From NCBI RefSeq assembly GCF_024585165.1, contig NZ_CP029008.1, forward strand, positions 2,418,001 to 2,482,000: a stretch of 64,000 nt of DNA, in the 5' to 3' direction. This document shows, piece by piece, positions 38,111 through 48,245 of this stretch. Numbering within the stretch: the stretch's first letter is position 1; each line of letters begins with the position of its first letter. The notes under the pieces were generated by a model. It saw only the letters and a program-made list of their open reading frames with translations, did no database searches and was not told the DNA's origin. The stretch comes from Bradyrhizobium sp. WBOS07. GTDB taxonomy: Bacteria; Pseudomonadota; Alphaproteobacteria; Rhizobiales; Xanthobacteraceae. The translations under genes and the position numbers were made by a program.

Positions 38111-40009
38111 ATGCTTCGAGGAATGCGCAAGGCCTCATCAAACTGGCTCGGCAAGATCATTATGGCCGTGGTGATGGGCGTGTTGATCATCAGTTTCGGC
38201 GTTTGGGGCATTGCCGACATCTTCAAGGGCTTCGGGCAGTCCACGGTGGCCAAGGTCGGCGGCACTGAGATTTCGCTCAACGAGTTCCGCCAGATCTACA
38301 CCGATCGCCTGCAGCAGATCGGCCGCCAGGTCGGCCGACCGCTGACGCCCGACCAGGCCCGCGCCTTCGGCCTCGACCGCCAGGTGCTGCAACAGACTAT
38401 CGCGGAAGCTGCCCTCGACGAGGAGGCGCGCCGGCTCGGGCTCGGTCAGTCCGATGAGCAGATCCGCCAGGTCATCATGAACGACCCCAACTTCAAGGGT
38501 GTCGGCGGCAATTTCGATGCGAGCCGCTTCCAGGCCCTGATCCGCAATTTCGGCTATACCGAGCAGCGCTACGTGTCCGAGCAGCGCAAGGTGTCGCTGC
38601 GCCGGCAGATCACCGGCACGATCGGGGCCGGCCTCGAGCCGCCGAAGGCCATGATCGACGTGCTGACGCGTTACCAGAACGAGCAGCGCGCCATTGAATT
38701 CGTCAGGCTCGATGCCGCCCAAGCAGGCCAGATCGACGCGCCCTCGCCCGAGGCGCTCGCGGCCTATTTCGAGGATCACAAGGTCCAGTTCCGGGCGCCC
38801 GAATATCGCAAGATCGCCTTCGTGGTGGTCTCGCCGGAAGAGATCGGCAAGTGGAGCGAGGTCTCGGACGAGGACGCCAGGAAGGTGTTCGAGCAGCGCA
38901 AGGACCGGCTCGGCACGCCGGAGAAGCGCCAGATCCAGCAGATCGTCTTCCCCAACGCCGCGGAAGCGCTGGCCGCCCGGGAGCGCCTCGTCGGCGGCAT
39001 GTCGTTCGAGGACCTCGGCAAGGAACGCGGGCTCAGCGCCTCCGATATCGACCTTGGCCTCGTCAGCAAATCTTCGCTGGATACGGCGGTCGGCGAAGCC
39101 GCCTTCGCGCTTCCCGCCGGCGAGATCAGCCAGCCGATCCAGGGCGCGCTCGGCACGTCCATCGTCAAGGTCGACAAGATCGAGCCGGGCAAGGAGGCGG
39201 ACTACGCCAGCGCGGGCGGCGACATCAAGCGCGAGATCGCGATCGAGCGCGCGCGCGTCAAGGTCAATGATCTCCGCGACAAGATGGAAGACGAGCGCGG
39301 CGGCGGCGCCAGCGTGATCGAGGCGGCGCAGAAGCTCGGGCTCACCGCCGTCACCATCGACGCCGTCGACCGCTCCGGCCGCGCCCCGAACGGCCAGCCG
39401 GTCGCCAACATTCCGCAGGGCCTCGACGTGGTGTCGCAGGCCTTCAGCACCGATGTCGGCGTCGACAACGACTCGATCTCGTACAAGGGCGGCTATGTCT
39501 GGTACGACGTGCTCGCCATCACGCCCTCGCGCGACCGCAATCTCGACGAGGTCCGCGACCAGGTCGAGGCGCGCTGGCGCCAGGACCAGATCGCGACCAA
39601 GCTCAAGGCCAAGGCGAGCGAGATGGTGAAGAAGCTCGAAGCGGGCGGCAAGCTGGCCGATGAAGCCGCCGCCATCGGCGCCAAGGTCGAGACCGCGACC
39701 GACTTCAAGCGCGACGATACGCCCGCCAGCGTGCCCGCAGCAGTGGTGGCGGCCGCCTTCCGCGCCGCCAAGGATGGCGTCGGCCAGACGCCGGTGACCG
39801 GCGGCACCGAGGTCATCGTCTTCCGCGTCACCGACATCGTCGATCCCGCGGTCGACGCTGCCTCCGACGCGGTCAAGAAGCTGAAGGAGACCCTCGACCG
39901 GGCCCAGACCGAGGAGCAGGTCGCCTCCTACGTCAACAAGCTTGAAACCGACATCGGGACCACCATTAATCAGGCCGCCTTCGCGCAGGTGACCGGCGCG
40001 AACCAGTGA
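38111..40009 (+). CDS. PpiD/SurA-type peptidyl-prolyl isomerase, membrane-anchored
   Basis: The 632-residue protein has one N-terminal membrane helix (IIMAVVMGVLIISFGVWGIA) and a large periplasmic part: a SurA-like N-terminal helical domain (about 45-200), a parvulin-type isomerase domain (about 250-370, with LASKSSLD-like region read here as LGLVSKSSLDTAVGEAAF) and a second helical/chaperone domain. It should help outer-membrane and periplasmic proteins fold. The ATG at 38111 is preferred to a TTG nine bases upstream. trpD follows after 14 bases. Confidence 0.9.
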   Translation: MLRGMRKASSNWLGKIIMAVVMGVLIISFGVWGIADIFKGFGQSTVAKVGGTEISLNEFRQIYTDRLQQIGRQVGRPLTPDQARAFGLDRQVLQQTIAEAALDEEARRLGLGQSDEQIRQVIMNDPNFKGVGGNFDASRFQALIRNFGYTEQRYVSEQRKVSLRRQITGTIGAGLEPPKAMIDVLTRYQNEQRAIEFVRLDAAQAGQIDAPSPEALAAYFEDHKVQFRAPEYRKIAFVVVSPEEIGKWSEVSDEDARKVFEQRKDRLGTPEKRQIQQIVFPNAAEALAARERLVGGMSFEDLGKERGLSASDIDLGLVSKSSLDTAVGEAAFALPAGEISQPIQGALGTSIVKVDKIEPGKEADYASAGGDIKREIAIERARVKVNDLRDKMEDERGGGASVIEAAQKLGLTAVTIDAVDRSGRAPNGQPVANIPQGLDVVSQAFSTDVGVDNDSISYKGGYVWYDVLAITPSRDRNLDEVRDQVEARWRQDQIATKLKAKASEMVKKLEAGGKLADEAAAIGAKVETATDFKRDDTPASVPAAVVAAAFRAAKDGVGQTPVTGGTEVIVFRVTDIVDPAVDAASDAVKKLKETLDRAQTEEQVASYVNKLETDIGTTINQAAFAQVTGANQ

Positions 40010-40023
40010 GTTGAAAGCACGCG

Positions 40024-41037
40024 ATGGACGACCTGAAATCGATCATTGGAAAAGTGGCGACCGGCGCCAGCCTGTCGCGTGACGAAGCCGCTGCCGCCTT
40101 CGACGCCATGATGAGCGGCGAGGCTACGCCTTCGCAGATGGGCGGCCTGTTGATGGCGCTCAGGGTGCGCGGCGAAACCGTGGACGAGATCACCGGCGCG
40201 GTCGCGGCGATGCGCTCCAAGATGCTGACCGTCGCGGCGCCGCCGGACGCCGTCGACATCGTCGGCACCGGCGGCGACGGCTCCGGCTCGGTCAACGTCT
40301 CGACCTGCGCCTCCTTCATCGTCGCGGGCGCCGGCGTGCCGGTGGCCAAGCACGGCAACCGCGCGCTGTCGTCGCGCTCGGGCGCCGCCGACGTGCTGGC
40401 CTCGCTCGGGGTCAAGATCGATCTGAAGCCGGAGCAGGTCGGGCGCTGCGTGCGCGAATGCGGCATCGGCTTCATGTTCGCGCCCGCCCACCATCCCGCC
40501 ATGAAGAACGTCGGCCCGACCCGGGTCGAGCTCGCGACGCGCACGATCTTCAATCTGCTCGGCCCGCTGTCTAATCCGGCCGGCGTGAAGCGGCAGATGG
40601 TCGGCGTCTTCTCCAGGCAGTGGGTGCAGCCGCTGGCGCAGGTGCTAAAGAACCTCGGCTCCGACTCCGCCTGGGTGGTGCACGGCTCCGATGGTCTCGA
40701 CGAGATCACCCTCACCGGCCCGACCTTCGTCTCCGCGCTCCACAACGGCGAGATCCGGAATTTCGAGGTGACGCCGGAAGACGCCGGCCTGCCGCGCTGC
40801 GAGACCGGCGCGCTCAGGGGTGGCGATGCCGACGCCAATGCGATCGCGCTGCAAAGCGTGCTCAATGGCAAGCCGAGCGCCTACCGCGACGTGGCCTTGA
40901 TGAATGCCGCCGCCGCGCTGATCGTGGCCGGGCGCGCCAAGGACCTCAAAGAGGGCGTTGCGATCGGCACCAAGTCGCTCGACAGCGGCGCGGCGAACAT
41001 GCGCCTGAAGCACCTGATCGCGGTCTCGAACGGCTGA
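40024..41037 (+). CDS. trpD: Anthranilate phosphoribosyltransferase
   Basis: TrpD joins anthranilate to PRPP in tryptophan synthesis. The 337-residue product carries the PRPP-binding [15 protein letters not shown], the anthranilate-site [20 protein letters not shown] and [18 protein letters not shown]. It lies between the ppiD-like gene and trpC with gaps of 14 and 7 bases, so all are in one operon. Confidence 0.98.
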   Translation: MDDLKSIIGKVATGASLSRDEAAAAFDAMMSGEATPSQMGGLLMALRVRGETVDEITGAVAAMRSKMLTVAAPPDAVDIVGTGGDGSGSVNVSTCASFIVAGAGVPVAKHGNRALSSRSGAADVLASLGVKIDLKPEQVGRCVRECGIGFMFAPAHHPAMKNVGPTRVELATRTIFNLLGPLSNPAGVKRQMVGVFSRQWVQPLAQVLKNLGSDSAWVVHGSDGLDEITLTGPTFVSALHNGEIRNFEVTPEDAGLPRCETGALRGGDADANAIALQSVLNGKPSAYRDVALMNAAAALIVAGRAKDLKEGVAIGTKSLDSGAANMRLKHLIAVSNG

Positions 41038-41044
41038 GCCTGAC

Positions 41045-41866
41045 ATGTCGGACATCCTGACCAAGATCGAAGCCTACAAGCGCGAGGAGATCGCCGCCGC
41101 CAAGCGTGCGCAGCCGCTGTCTTCGGTCGAGGCAAAGGCGAAGGCGCAAGGGGCTCCGCGCGGCTTCGTGCGCGCGATCAAGGCCAAGCATGCCAACGGC
41201 GATTACGCGCTGATCGCGGAGGTGAAGAAGGCCTCGCCCTCGAAAGGCCTGATCCGCGCCGATTTCGATCCGCCGCAGCTCGCCAGGGCCTATGAGGCGG
41301 GCGGCGCGGCCTGCCTGTCGGTGCTGACCGACACGCCCTCGTTCCAGGGCCATCTCGACTTCATGGTCGCTGCGCGCGCCGCGACCTCCCTGCCGGTGCT
41401 GCGCAAGGATTTCATGTTCGACACCTATCAGGTGGCCGAGGCCCGCGCACACGCCGCCGATTGCATCCTGATCATCATGGCGGCGCTCGACGATGCCACC
41501 GCCCGGGATCTCGAGGATGCAGCGATTGCCTACGGCATGGACGTGCTGATCGAGATCCACGACCGCGCCGAGCTCGACCGGGCGCTGAAACTTCGTTCGC
41601 CGATGATCGGGGTCAACAACCGCAATCTTCGCACCTTCGAGACCACGCTCGCGACCAGCGAGGCCTTGGCGCCGCTGATCCCGGCGGACCGTCTGATGGT
41701 CGGCGAGAGCGGCATCTTCACGCCCGCCGATCTCGCCCGGCTCGAGCGCGTCGGCATGTCGACCTTCCTGGTCGGAGAGAGCCTGATGCGGCAGGCCGAT
41801 GTCACCGCGGCGACGCGCACGCTGCTGGCGCGGCAGACGGGCGCGCGCGCCACCGGTACGCGCTGA
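41045..41866 (+). CDS. trpC: Indole-3-glycerol-phosphate synthase
   Basis: TrpC closes the indole ring from carboxyphenylamino-deoxyribulose phosphate. The 273-residue single-function enzyme has the catalytic Lys/Glu blocks [44 protein letters not shown] and the phosphate loop [12 protein letters not shown]. It has no fused TrpF domain. moaC follows with a single base between the stop and start codons. Confidence 0.98.
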   Translation: MSDILTKIEAYKREEIAAAKRAQPLSSVEAKAKAQGAPRGFVRAIKAKHANGDYALIAEVKKASPSKGLIRADFDPPQLARAYEAGGAACLSVLTDTPSFQGHLDFMVAARAATSLPVLRKDFMFDTYQVAEARAHAADCILIIMAALDDATARDLEDAAIAYGMDVLIEIHDRAELDRALKLRSPMIGVNNRNLRTFETTLATSEALAPLIPADRLMVGESGIFTPADLARLERVGMSTFLVGESLMRQADVTAATRTLLARQTGARATGTR

Positions 41867-41867
41867 C

Positions 41868-42407
41868 ATGGCGCGCAAGGCTTCCACGACCAGGACCAGG
41901 TCCTTGAAGACAAAGGCCTCGAACACGAAGGCCGGCCCCGCCCTCACCCATATCGGCGCCTCCGGCGAGGCACGCATGGTCGACGTGTCGGACAAGCCGG
42001 CCACCGAGCGGCTCGCGGTCGCGGAAGGCTGCGTCGTCATGACCAAGGCGACGCTCGATCTGATCGTCTCCGGCAATGCCAAGAAGGGCGACGTGCTCGG
42101 CACCGCTCGCATCGCGGGTATCATGGCCGCCAAGCGCACCTCGGAGCTGATCCCGCTGTGCCATCCGCTTGCGCTGTCGAAGGTCATCGTCGACATCGAG
42201 CCCGACGCAAGGCTGCCGGGCTGCCTCGTCCGCGCCAGCGTCAAGGTGACCGGACCGACCGGCGTGGAGATGGAGGCGCTCACCGCGGTGTCTGTCGCCT
42301 GCCTCACCATCTACGACATGATCAAGGCGGTCGAGCGCGGGGTGCGCATCGAAGGCATCCATCTGGTCGAGAAGCTCGGCGGCAAGTCCGGCCATTACCG
42401 CGCCTGA
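41868..42407 (+). CDS. moaC: Cyclic pyranopterin monophosphate synthase accessory protein MoaC
   Basis: MoaC forms cyclic pyranopterin monophosphate, the first molybdenum-cofactor intermediate. The 179-residue product has an extra basic N-terminus ([18 protein letters not shown]) before the standard fold, which begins [18 protein letters not shown]. Active-site blocks are [13 protein letters not shown] and [20 protein letters not shown]. Translation is coupled to trpC; a co-transcribed moeA was not found here but at 49992. Confidence 0.97.
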   Translation: MARKASTTRTRSLKTKASNTKAGPALTHIGASGEARMVDVSDKPATERLAVAEGCVVMTKATLDLIVSGNAKKGDVLGTARIAGIMAAKRTSELIPLCHPLALSKVIVDIEPDARLPGCLVRASVKVTGPTGVEMEALTAVSVACLTIYDMIKAVERGVRIEGIHLVEKLGGKSGHYRA

Positions 42408-42572
42408 AGCGCGCTCGTTTCAGCGACCCGGCTCCTGCGACGCGCGTCGCTTGCTTTTGCCTGCGACAATTCATGCTTCGTTAACCTCGCTTCCTAACTT
42501 TACCTCCACACCGTCCCCGTAAACCGACGGGTGTTCTCAGGGCCAGAAGTTGATCCTGAGGTGTGCGCGGCA

Positions 42573-45314
42573 ATGATCGGCATGAAGACAGGATTCGGCA
42601 GTCGCTTCTTTGACCAGGCCTTCGTGCGCAGCGGACCGATCCGCTGGCTGGTGGTGGGCGGCACGCTGCTGATCGCGGCCATCGCCATAGGCTCCGTCCT
42701 GATGGCGCAGAATTTCCGCGACCGGGCGCTGCGCAACTCCAGCCGCGAGCTGGAAAACACCGTGCTGATGCTTGCCCATCACTTCGACCAGCAATTGCAG
42801 GATTTCGCGGTCATCCAGAAAGACTTCGTCGATCACGCCCGTTCGATCGGCATCGCGAGCGTCGCAGACTTCCGCGCGCGCCTCTCCGGTCAGGACGTGC
42901 ACCGGATGCTGCGTTCGAAGATCGAGGCGCTGCCCTATATCGGCGGCGTCAACATCATCGATGCCGAAGGCAACCTGATCAATTCGTCGACGACGTGGCC
43001 GGCTCCCAAGGTCAACGTGGCCGACCGCGCCTATTTTCGCACCTTCAGGTACGATCCCAATTCGCCCGACGTCTTGATCGAGCCATTGCACAGCCGCATC
43101 TCCGGTGCCTGGACCGTCTTGGTGGCACGGAGGATCGTCGGGCCCAACGGCGAATTCCTCGGCGTCGTCGGACGCGGAATCGAGCCTGCCAATTTCGAAA
43201 GGTTCTTCGCTTCCGTCGCGCTCGGCGAAGGCGCGACGATCTCGATGCTTCATCGCGACGGCACGCTGCTCGCCCGCTATCCCCACTCCAGCGAATTGAT
43301 GGGACGAAACTTCAAGACCGGTGAGTTCGAACAGCAGCGTGTTTTCGGGCTCGATCATTTCGCCGGCCGTTTCACCAGCCCCATCGACGGCGAAGATCGA
43401 CTGATCTCCTCGCGCGCATTGCCCAATTTCCCGATCCTGATGATGGCCACCACGACGCGTGCCGCGGCCCTGACCGACTGGCGCGAGCAGATCGGCATGC
43501 TGGTCTCGGTCGCCGCCGCCTCCGCACTCGCCATCGCAGGCGTGCTGATCGCGGTCGTGCGCAAGCTGCTGGAGCAGCATCGCGCCTCGCGCGAGCGGCT
43601 GACTCTGGAGAAGCAGCGGCTCGACCGCGCCGTCAACAACATGACGCAGGGTCTGCTGCTGTTCGACGCCGAGCAGCGGCTGGTGGTCTGCAACCAGCGC
43701 TACATCGAAATGTACGGATTGTCGGGCAAAATCGTGAAGCCTGGCTGCAGTTTTCACGACATCATCGCCCATCGCAAGGCAACCGGCTCGTTCACGGGCG
43801 ACGTCGACGCCTACGTCGCGCGCGTGCTGAAGGGCATCCAGACGCGCAATTCCATGGTGGTCGATACCTCCGACGGCCGCTCGATCCACATCCTCAACGA
43901 GCCGCTCGCGGACGGCGGCTGGGTGGCGACCCATGAGGACATCACCGAGCGCCGCCGCATCGAGGAGCGCATCACCCACCTCGCCCTTTACGACGCGCTG
44001 ACCGATCTGCCCAACCGCGCCATGTTCCACGAGCATCTGCGCAACGAGCTGGCCGCGGCCGGCAATGGCGAAGAGATCGCGGTGCACTATATCGACATCG
44101 ACGAGTTCAAGGGCGTCAACGACGCGCTCGGCCACCTCGTCGGCGACGAATTGTTGAAATCGGTTGCCGCAAGCCTGCGCCGCTGTGCGGGCCCGGCGGA
44201 TTTCGTGGCGCGGCTCGGCGGCGACGAATTCGCCGTGGTCCAGAGCGCGGTGACGTCACGAGACCAGGTCGACGAGCTCGTCGCGCGGGTGTTCGCGGCC
44301 ATCCGCACGCCGTTCGACTGCATGGGCCATCATCTCACCACCGACGCCAGTATCGGCATCGCGCTCGCGCCGGAACACGGCACGGTGCTCGACCAGATCC
44401 TCAAGAACGCGGACATGGCGATGTACGCCGCTAAGTCCGCCGGACGCCGCACCTATCGCTTCTTCGAGCCGGAGATGGATGCCAAGGTGCGCGAGCGCCG
44501 GCAGCTCGAAGGCGACCTGCGCCGCGCCATCGCCCAAGGAGGCCTCGGAGGAGGCCTCGAAGTCTATTACCAGCCCTGCCTCAGCCTGAAGGACGACCGC
44601 ATCACCGGCTGCGAGGCCCTGGTGCGCTGGCGCCATCCCGAGCGCGGCATGGTCTCGCCGGCGGAGTTCATCCCGATCGCGGAAGATACCGGCCTGATCA
44701 ACGAGATCGGCGAATGGGTGCTGGCGACCGCCTGCCGGGACGCCGTGAGCTGGCCCGACGACATCCGCCTCGCGGTCAACGTCTCGCCGGTGCAATTCAA
44801 GAGCGGCACCCTGGCCCTGAAGATCATGGCGGCGCTCGCCGCCTCGAACCTGCCGGCGAGCCGGCTCGAGCTCGAGATCACCGAGGCGGTGCTGATCCGT
44901 GACGACGATGCCGCGCTGGCGATCCTGCACCAGCTCCGCGCCATCGGCGTCCGCATCGCACTCGACGATTTCGGCACCGGTTACTCGTCGCTGAGCTACC
45001 TGCACCGCTTCCCGTTCGACAAGATCAAGATCGACCGCTGCTTCGTCGACGACATCGCCGGTCCCGACGGCTCCGCCAGCATCGTCCAGGCCGTCGTCAA
45101 CCTGGCGGCCGCGCGCCGCATGACGACCACGGCCGAGGGCGTCGAGACCGAGGAGCAGCAGCGCCTGCTGCGTGCGCTCGGCTGCTCCGAGATGCAGGGC
45201 TATCTGTTCAGCGCCGCAAAGCCGGCCGACAAGATGCTGGAGCTGTTCGCGCTGCATCGCAGCCGGCTGGCCCAGCGCGAAGGCCGCAGCGGCCGCCGCC
45301 GCGAGGCAGGTTAA
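42573..45314 (+). CDS. Membrane-bound GGDEF-EAL protein with Cache-like and PAS domains
   Basis: The protein of about 913 residues has a membrane helix (WLVVGGTLLIAAIAIGSVLM), an extracytoplasmic Cache-like sensor (about 60-310), a second helix (LVSVAAASALAIAGVLIAVV), a PAS domain (MTQGLLLFDAEQRLVVCNQR), a GGDEF domain with intact RLGGDEFAV near residue 548, and an EAL domain with CEALVRWRHP near 679 and LDDFGTGYSSLSYL. Both cyclase and phosphodiesterase motifs look intact, so it may make or break c-di-GMP. The ATG at 42573 is one of several possible starts; a GTG at 42531 is the longest. Confidence 0.94.
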   Translation: MIGMKTGFGSRFFDQAFVRSGPIRWLVVGGTLLIAAIAIGSVLMAQNFRDRALRNSSRELENTVLMLAHHFDQQLQDFAVIQKDFVDHARSIGIASVADFRARLSGQDVHRMLRSKIEALPYIGGVNIIDAEGNLINSSTTWPAPKVNVADRAYFRTFRYDPNSPDVLIEPLHSRISGAWTVLVARRIVGPNGEFLGVVGRGIEPANFERFFASVALGEGATISMLHRDGTLLARYPHSSELMGRNFKTGEFEQQRVFGLDHFAGRFTSPIDGEDRLISSRALPNFPILMMATTTRAAALTDWREQIGMLVSVAAASALAIAGVLIAVVRKLLEQHRASRERLTLEKQRLDRAVNNMTQGLLLFDAEQRLVVCNQRYIEMYGLSGKIVKPGCSFHDIIAHRKATGSFTGDVDAYVARVLKGIQTRNSMVVDTSDGRSIHILNEPLADGGWVATHEDITERRRIEERITHLALYDALTDLPNRAMFHEHLRNELAAAGNGEEIAVHYIDIDEFKGVNDALGHLVGDELLKSVAASLRRCAGPADFVARLGGDEFAVVQSAVTSRDQVDELVARVFAAIRTPFDCMGHHLTTDASIGIALAPEHGTVLDQILKNADMAMYAAKSAGRRTYRFFEPEMDAKVRERRQLEGDLRRAIAQGGLGGGLEVYYQPCLSLKDDRITGCEALVRWRHPERGMVSPAEFIPIAEDTGLINEIGEWVLATACRDAVSWPDDIRLAVNVSPVQFKSGTLALKIMAALAASNLPASRLELEITEAVLIRDDDAALAILHQLRAIGVRIALDDFGTGYSSLSYLHRFPFDKIKIDRCFVDDIAGPDGSASIVQAVVNLAAARRMTTTAEGVETEEQQRLLRALGCSEMQGYLFSAAKPADKMLELFALHRSRLAQREGRSGRRREAG

Positions 45315-45362
45315 CGCCGATGCAGCCCGGCGGGCTGCCGATCAGACCGCCTCAGACGAAAA

Positions 45363-45392
45363 CGCCCGGACGTGCGGATGCACTCCCGGGCG
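45363..45392. terminator. Candidate bidirectional terminator between convergent genes
   Basis: CGCCCGG at 45363-45369 pairs with CCGGGCG at 45386-45392, flanked by AAAA on one side and ATTTCGTTTG on the other. It lies between the convergent GGDEF-EAL gene and ctpA and could end both transcripts. The loop of 16 bases is long, so confidence is moderate. Confidence 0.5.
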
Positions 45393-45416
45393 ATTTCGTT
45401 TGTCTCTTCACAAGGA

Positions 45417-46754
45417 CTAGTTCGGCACCGCGCCCTTCGATGCCCGTTTTGCCGCAACGGCGTTCGCGGTGACGCCGTGCAGGAAGTCGTAGGCCGCGTG
45501 CAGCGCCTTGTCGTCCTTCTCTTCCGGCGGAACGTAAGACTGTGACCCCGTCTGCTCGCCACCCTCGCCGGCCGACAGATGTCCGCGCATCTGGGACTCC
45601 GCCATGGTGTCCATGCGGCCCTTCAGCTCCGGCGGCACGTCCTGCAGGATCTCGATGTCCGGGGCGATGCCCTGGGCCTGAATCGAGCGGCCCGACGGCG
45701 TGTAATAGCGCGCCGTGGTCAGCGCCAGCGCGCCGTTGCCGGACCCGAGCGGAATGATCGTCTGCACCGATCCCTTTCCGAACGAGCGCGTGCCGATGAT
45801 CGTGGCGCGCTTGTGGTCATGCAGGGCGCCGGCCACGATCTCCGAGGCCGAGGCCGAGCCGCCATTGACCAAGACCACCAGCGGCTTGCCCTTGGTGAGG
45901 TCGCCGCCATGGGCGGTGAAGCGCTGCGTCTCCTCCGGACTGCGGCCACGGGTCGAGACGACCTCGCCGCGTTGCAGGAACGCGCTCGACACCGACACGG
46001 CCTGGTCGAGCAGACCGCCCGGATTGTTGCGCAGGTCCACGACGTAGCCGGTGAGCTTCTCCGGCGACACCTGCTTGGAGATCGAGGCGATCGCCTTCTT
46101 CAGGCCGTCGGTGGTCTGCTCGTTGAACGAGGTGATGCGGATATAACCGATGTCGCCGTTCTCGACCCGGAAGCGCACCGGGCGCACATGGATGATCTCG
46201 CGCGTGATCGCCACTTCGAGCGGCGCATCCGCGCCCTTGCGCATAATGGTGAGCTTGGTCTTGGTGTCGACCGGGCCCTTCATCTTGTTGACGGCCTGCT
46301 CGAGCGTCATGCCCTGCACGGCCTCGCCGTCGATCTTGCTGATGAGGTCACCCGACATCAGGCCGGCCTTTGAGGCGGGCGTATCGTCGATCGGCGAGAC
46401 CACTTTGACGAGGCCGTCCTCCATCGTGACCTCGATGCCGAGGCCGCCGAACTCGCCGGAGGTGGTCTCCTGCATCTCGGTCCAGGCCTTGGCATTCATG
46501 TAGCGCGAATGCGGATCGAGCGAGGTCACCATGCCGGTGATTGCGCCCTCGATCAGTTTGGCATTGTCGGGCTTCTCGACATAGCTCGCCTTCACGCGCT
46601 CGAACACCGTGCCGAACAAATTGAGCTGGGAATAGGCGTCGTCCGCGCTCGCCGCCGCCCGTGCCGCCCAGACACCGCCGTGCGGACTGGCCACAAGAAG
46701 GGTGAGACACGCTCCGGTGAGCGCGCCCAGAGGGAACAGCAGGGATTTCCGCAT
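45417..46754 (-). CDS. ctpA: C-terminal processing peptidase, S41 family
   Basis: CtpA is a periplasmic serine protease that trims or degrades proteins at their C-termini. The 445-residue product has a signal/anchor (MRKSLLFPLGALTGACLTLL), a PDZ domain (about 90-175, with SGEFGGLGIEVTMEDG and GLMSGDLISKIDG) and a peptidase core with the catalytic Ser in NGGSASASEIVAG and Lys in IGTRSFGKGSVQT. The C-terminal tail is Gln/Gly-rich. A longer start at 46808 (MSHETSSK) is possible. Confidence 0.95.
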   Translation of the reverse strand: MRKSLLFPLGALTGACLTLLVASPHGGVWAARAAASADDAYSQLNLFGTVFERVKASYVEKPDNAKLIEGAITGMVTSLDPHSRYMNAKAWTEMQETTSGEFGGLGIEVTMEDGLVKVVSPIDDTPASKAGLMSGDLISKIDGEAVQGMTLEQAVNKMKGPVDTKTKLTIMRKGADAPLEVAITREIIHVRPVRFRVENGDIGYIRITSFNEQTTDGLKKAIASISKQVSPEKLTGYVVDLRNNPGGLLDQAVSVSSAFLQRGEVVSTRGRSPEETQRFTAHGGDLTKGKPLVVLVNGGSASASEIVAGALHDHKRATIIGTRSFGKGSVQTIIPLGSGNGALALTTARYYTPSGRSIQAQGIAPDIEILQDVPPELKGRMDTMAESQMRGHLSAGEGGEQTGSQSYVPPEEKDDKALHAAYDFLHGVTANAVAAKRASKGAVPN

Positions 46755-47072
46755 GGATGGGCTTGCCTTCTTGCTTTGGCGGTTCTTTGAGCTTGTCTCG
46801 TGAGACATGGGAGACGCCATGCAATTGGCGATCCAGCTCGCTTCTCACAATACCATTCTGGTTTCTTCAAGGCCGGGATACCACGCCGACGGGTACGCCG
46901 CAGAAATTGCTTCGCCCGGACCTAAACTTTTGGCAACGTTGCTGGACTGGCCTACCTGCAAGCGGAATCGTAGGCCGGTCCGCGCCTCGCAGCCATGCAA
47001 ATCTAGGATAGTTTTGCAGGGCTGGACGGGTTAGGCGATGAGATAAGGGTTCAAATTCTCGGGAGGATAACA
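46755..47072. other. Divergent intergenic region
   Basis: This separates divergent ctpA and the hydroxyacid dehydrogenase gene and should hold both promoters. CGGGAGGATAACA just before 47073 is a ribosome binding site. I see no repeat, riboswitch or small gene I can support. Confidence 0.4.
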
Positions 47073-48206
47073 ATGAACGAAGCACCCGGCATCCGGGCAG
47101 AACGGAACGTCGAACTCGGCGCCAGCAACGAGCCGTTCCAGAACCTGCACGAATTCATCCGGAAAGCGCGGGCCAACCTCAACCAGAACGCTTGGGATTA
47201 CATCGTCGGCGCCGCCGAGACCGAGACCACGATGCGCCGCAACCGCATGGCGCTGGACGAGATCGCCTTTCGCCCCCGGGTGCTGCGCGACGTCCGCAAG
47301 GTGGATGGCTCGGTTCAGCAATTCGGCCGCAGGATGCGCCTTCCGGTGGTGCTCGCGCCCGTCGGGGCGCTCGAAATCTTCGATCCGGATGGTGCGGCGA
47401 GCGTCGCGCGCGGTGCCGGCACCTTCGGTGCGGCGCACATGCTGAGCTCGGTGTCCGAGCCCGGCCTGGAGAAGACCGCCGAGGCGGCGCCCGATGCGCT
47501 CCGGCTCTACCAGCTCTATGTCCGCGGCGACGATGCTTTCGTCGCCGATGTCGTCAGCCGGAGCGAGAAGAACGGCTACGCCGCGTTCTGCCTGACCGTC
47601 GACACCGCCCATTACAGCCGTCGCGAACGTGACATCGCCAAGCGCTATGTTCGCGAAAGCCGCCTGCGCGCCACCGGTGGCGATTACCAGAAGGGGCTGG
47701 AGTGGCGGACCGTGAAGATGATCAAGGACAGGTACAAGATCCCGCTGATCCTGAAGGGGATCGCGACCGCCGAGGACGCCCTGATCGCGGTCGATCACGG
47801 CGTCGAATGGATCTACGTCTCCAACCATGGCGGCCGCCAGCTCGACCATGGCCGCGGTGCCATGCAGGTGCTGCCCGAGATCGTCGAGGCCGTGAAGGGC
47901 CGCGCCAAGATCATGGTCGACGGCGGCATCTGTCGCGGCACCGACATCGTCAAGGCGATCGCGGCAGGCGCAGATCTCGTCGGCATCGGCCGGCTGCAAT
48001 GCTGGGCGCTGGCGGCCTCAGGCGAAGCCGGCATCACGCGGATGCTGGAGCTGTTGGAGGACGAGGTGCTGCGCTGCCTCGGCCTGTTGGGTGCCACATC
48101 GTTTGCCGAGATCGACAAATCCTTCCTGCATCCGGCGACCGCCACCAACGCGCCGAGCGTGTTCAGCGCGTTCCCGCTGTTCGACCACGAGCCATATCGG
48201 TACTGA
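47073..48206 (+). CDS. FMN-dependent alpha-hydroxyacid dehydrogenase/oxidase
   Basis: The 377-residue protein belongs to the lactate dehydrogenase (LldD)/glycolate oxidase family. It shows the N-terminal NAWDYIVGAAETETTMRRNR, FMN-site APVGALEIF, the Tyr in LYQLYVRGDD, LTVDTAHYSRRERDI, the Lys in IPLILKGIA, catalytic His in YVSNHGGRQLDHG, and IMVDGGICRGTDIVKAI. It oxidises a 2-hydroxyacid, which one cannot be told. GGGAGGATAACA precedes the ATG at 47073; a HAD-type hydrolase gene follows after 39 bases. Confidence 0.93.
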   Translation: MNEAPGIRAERNVELGASNEPFQNLHEFIRKARANLNQNAWDYIVGAAETETTMRRNRMALDEIAFRPRVLRDVRKVDGSVQQFGRRMRLPVVLAPVGALEIFDPDGAASVARGAGTFGAAHMLSSVSEPGLEKTAEAAPDALRLYQLYVRGDDAFVADVVSRSEKNGYAAFCLTVDTAHYSRRERDIAKRYVRESRLRATGGDYQKGLEWRTVKMIKDRYKIPLILKGIATAEDALIAVDHGVEWIYVSNHGGRQLDHGRGAMQVLPEIVEAVKGRAKIMVDGGICRGTDIVKAIAAGADLVGIGRLQCWALAASGEAGITRMLELLEDEVLRCLGLLGATSFAEIDKSFLHPATATNAPSVFSAFPLFDHEPYRY

Positions 48207-48245
48207 CCTGCGGATTCCTGCCGACCCTGAGGTGAAAAGGACGCA

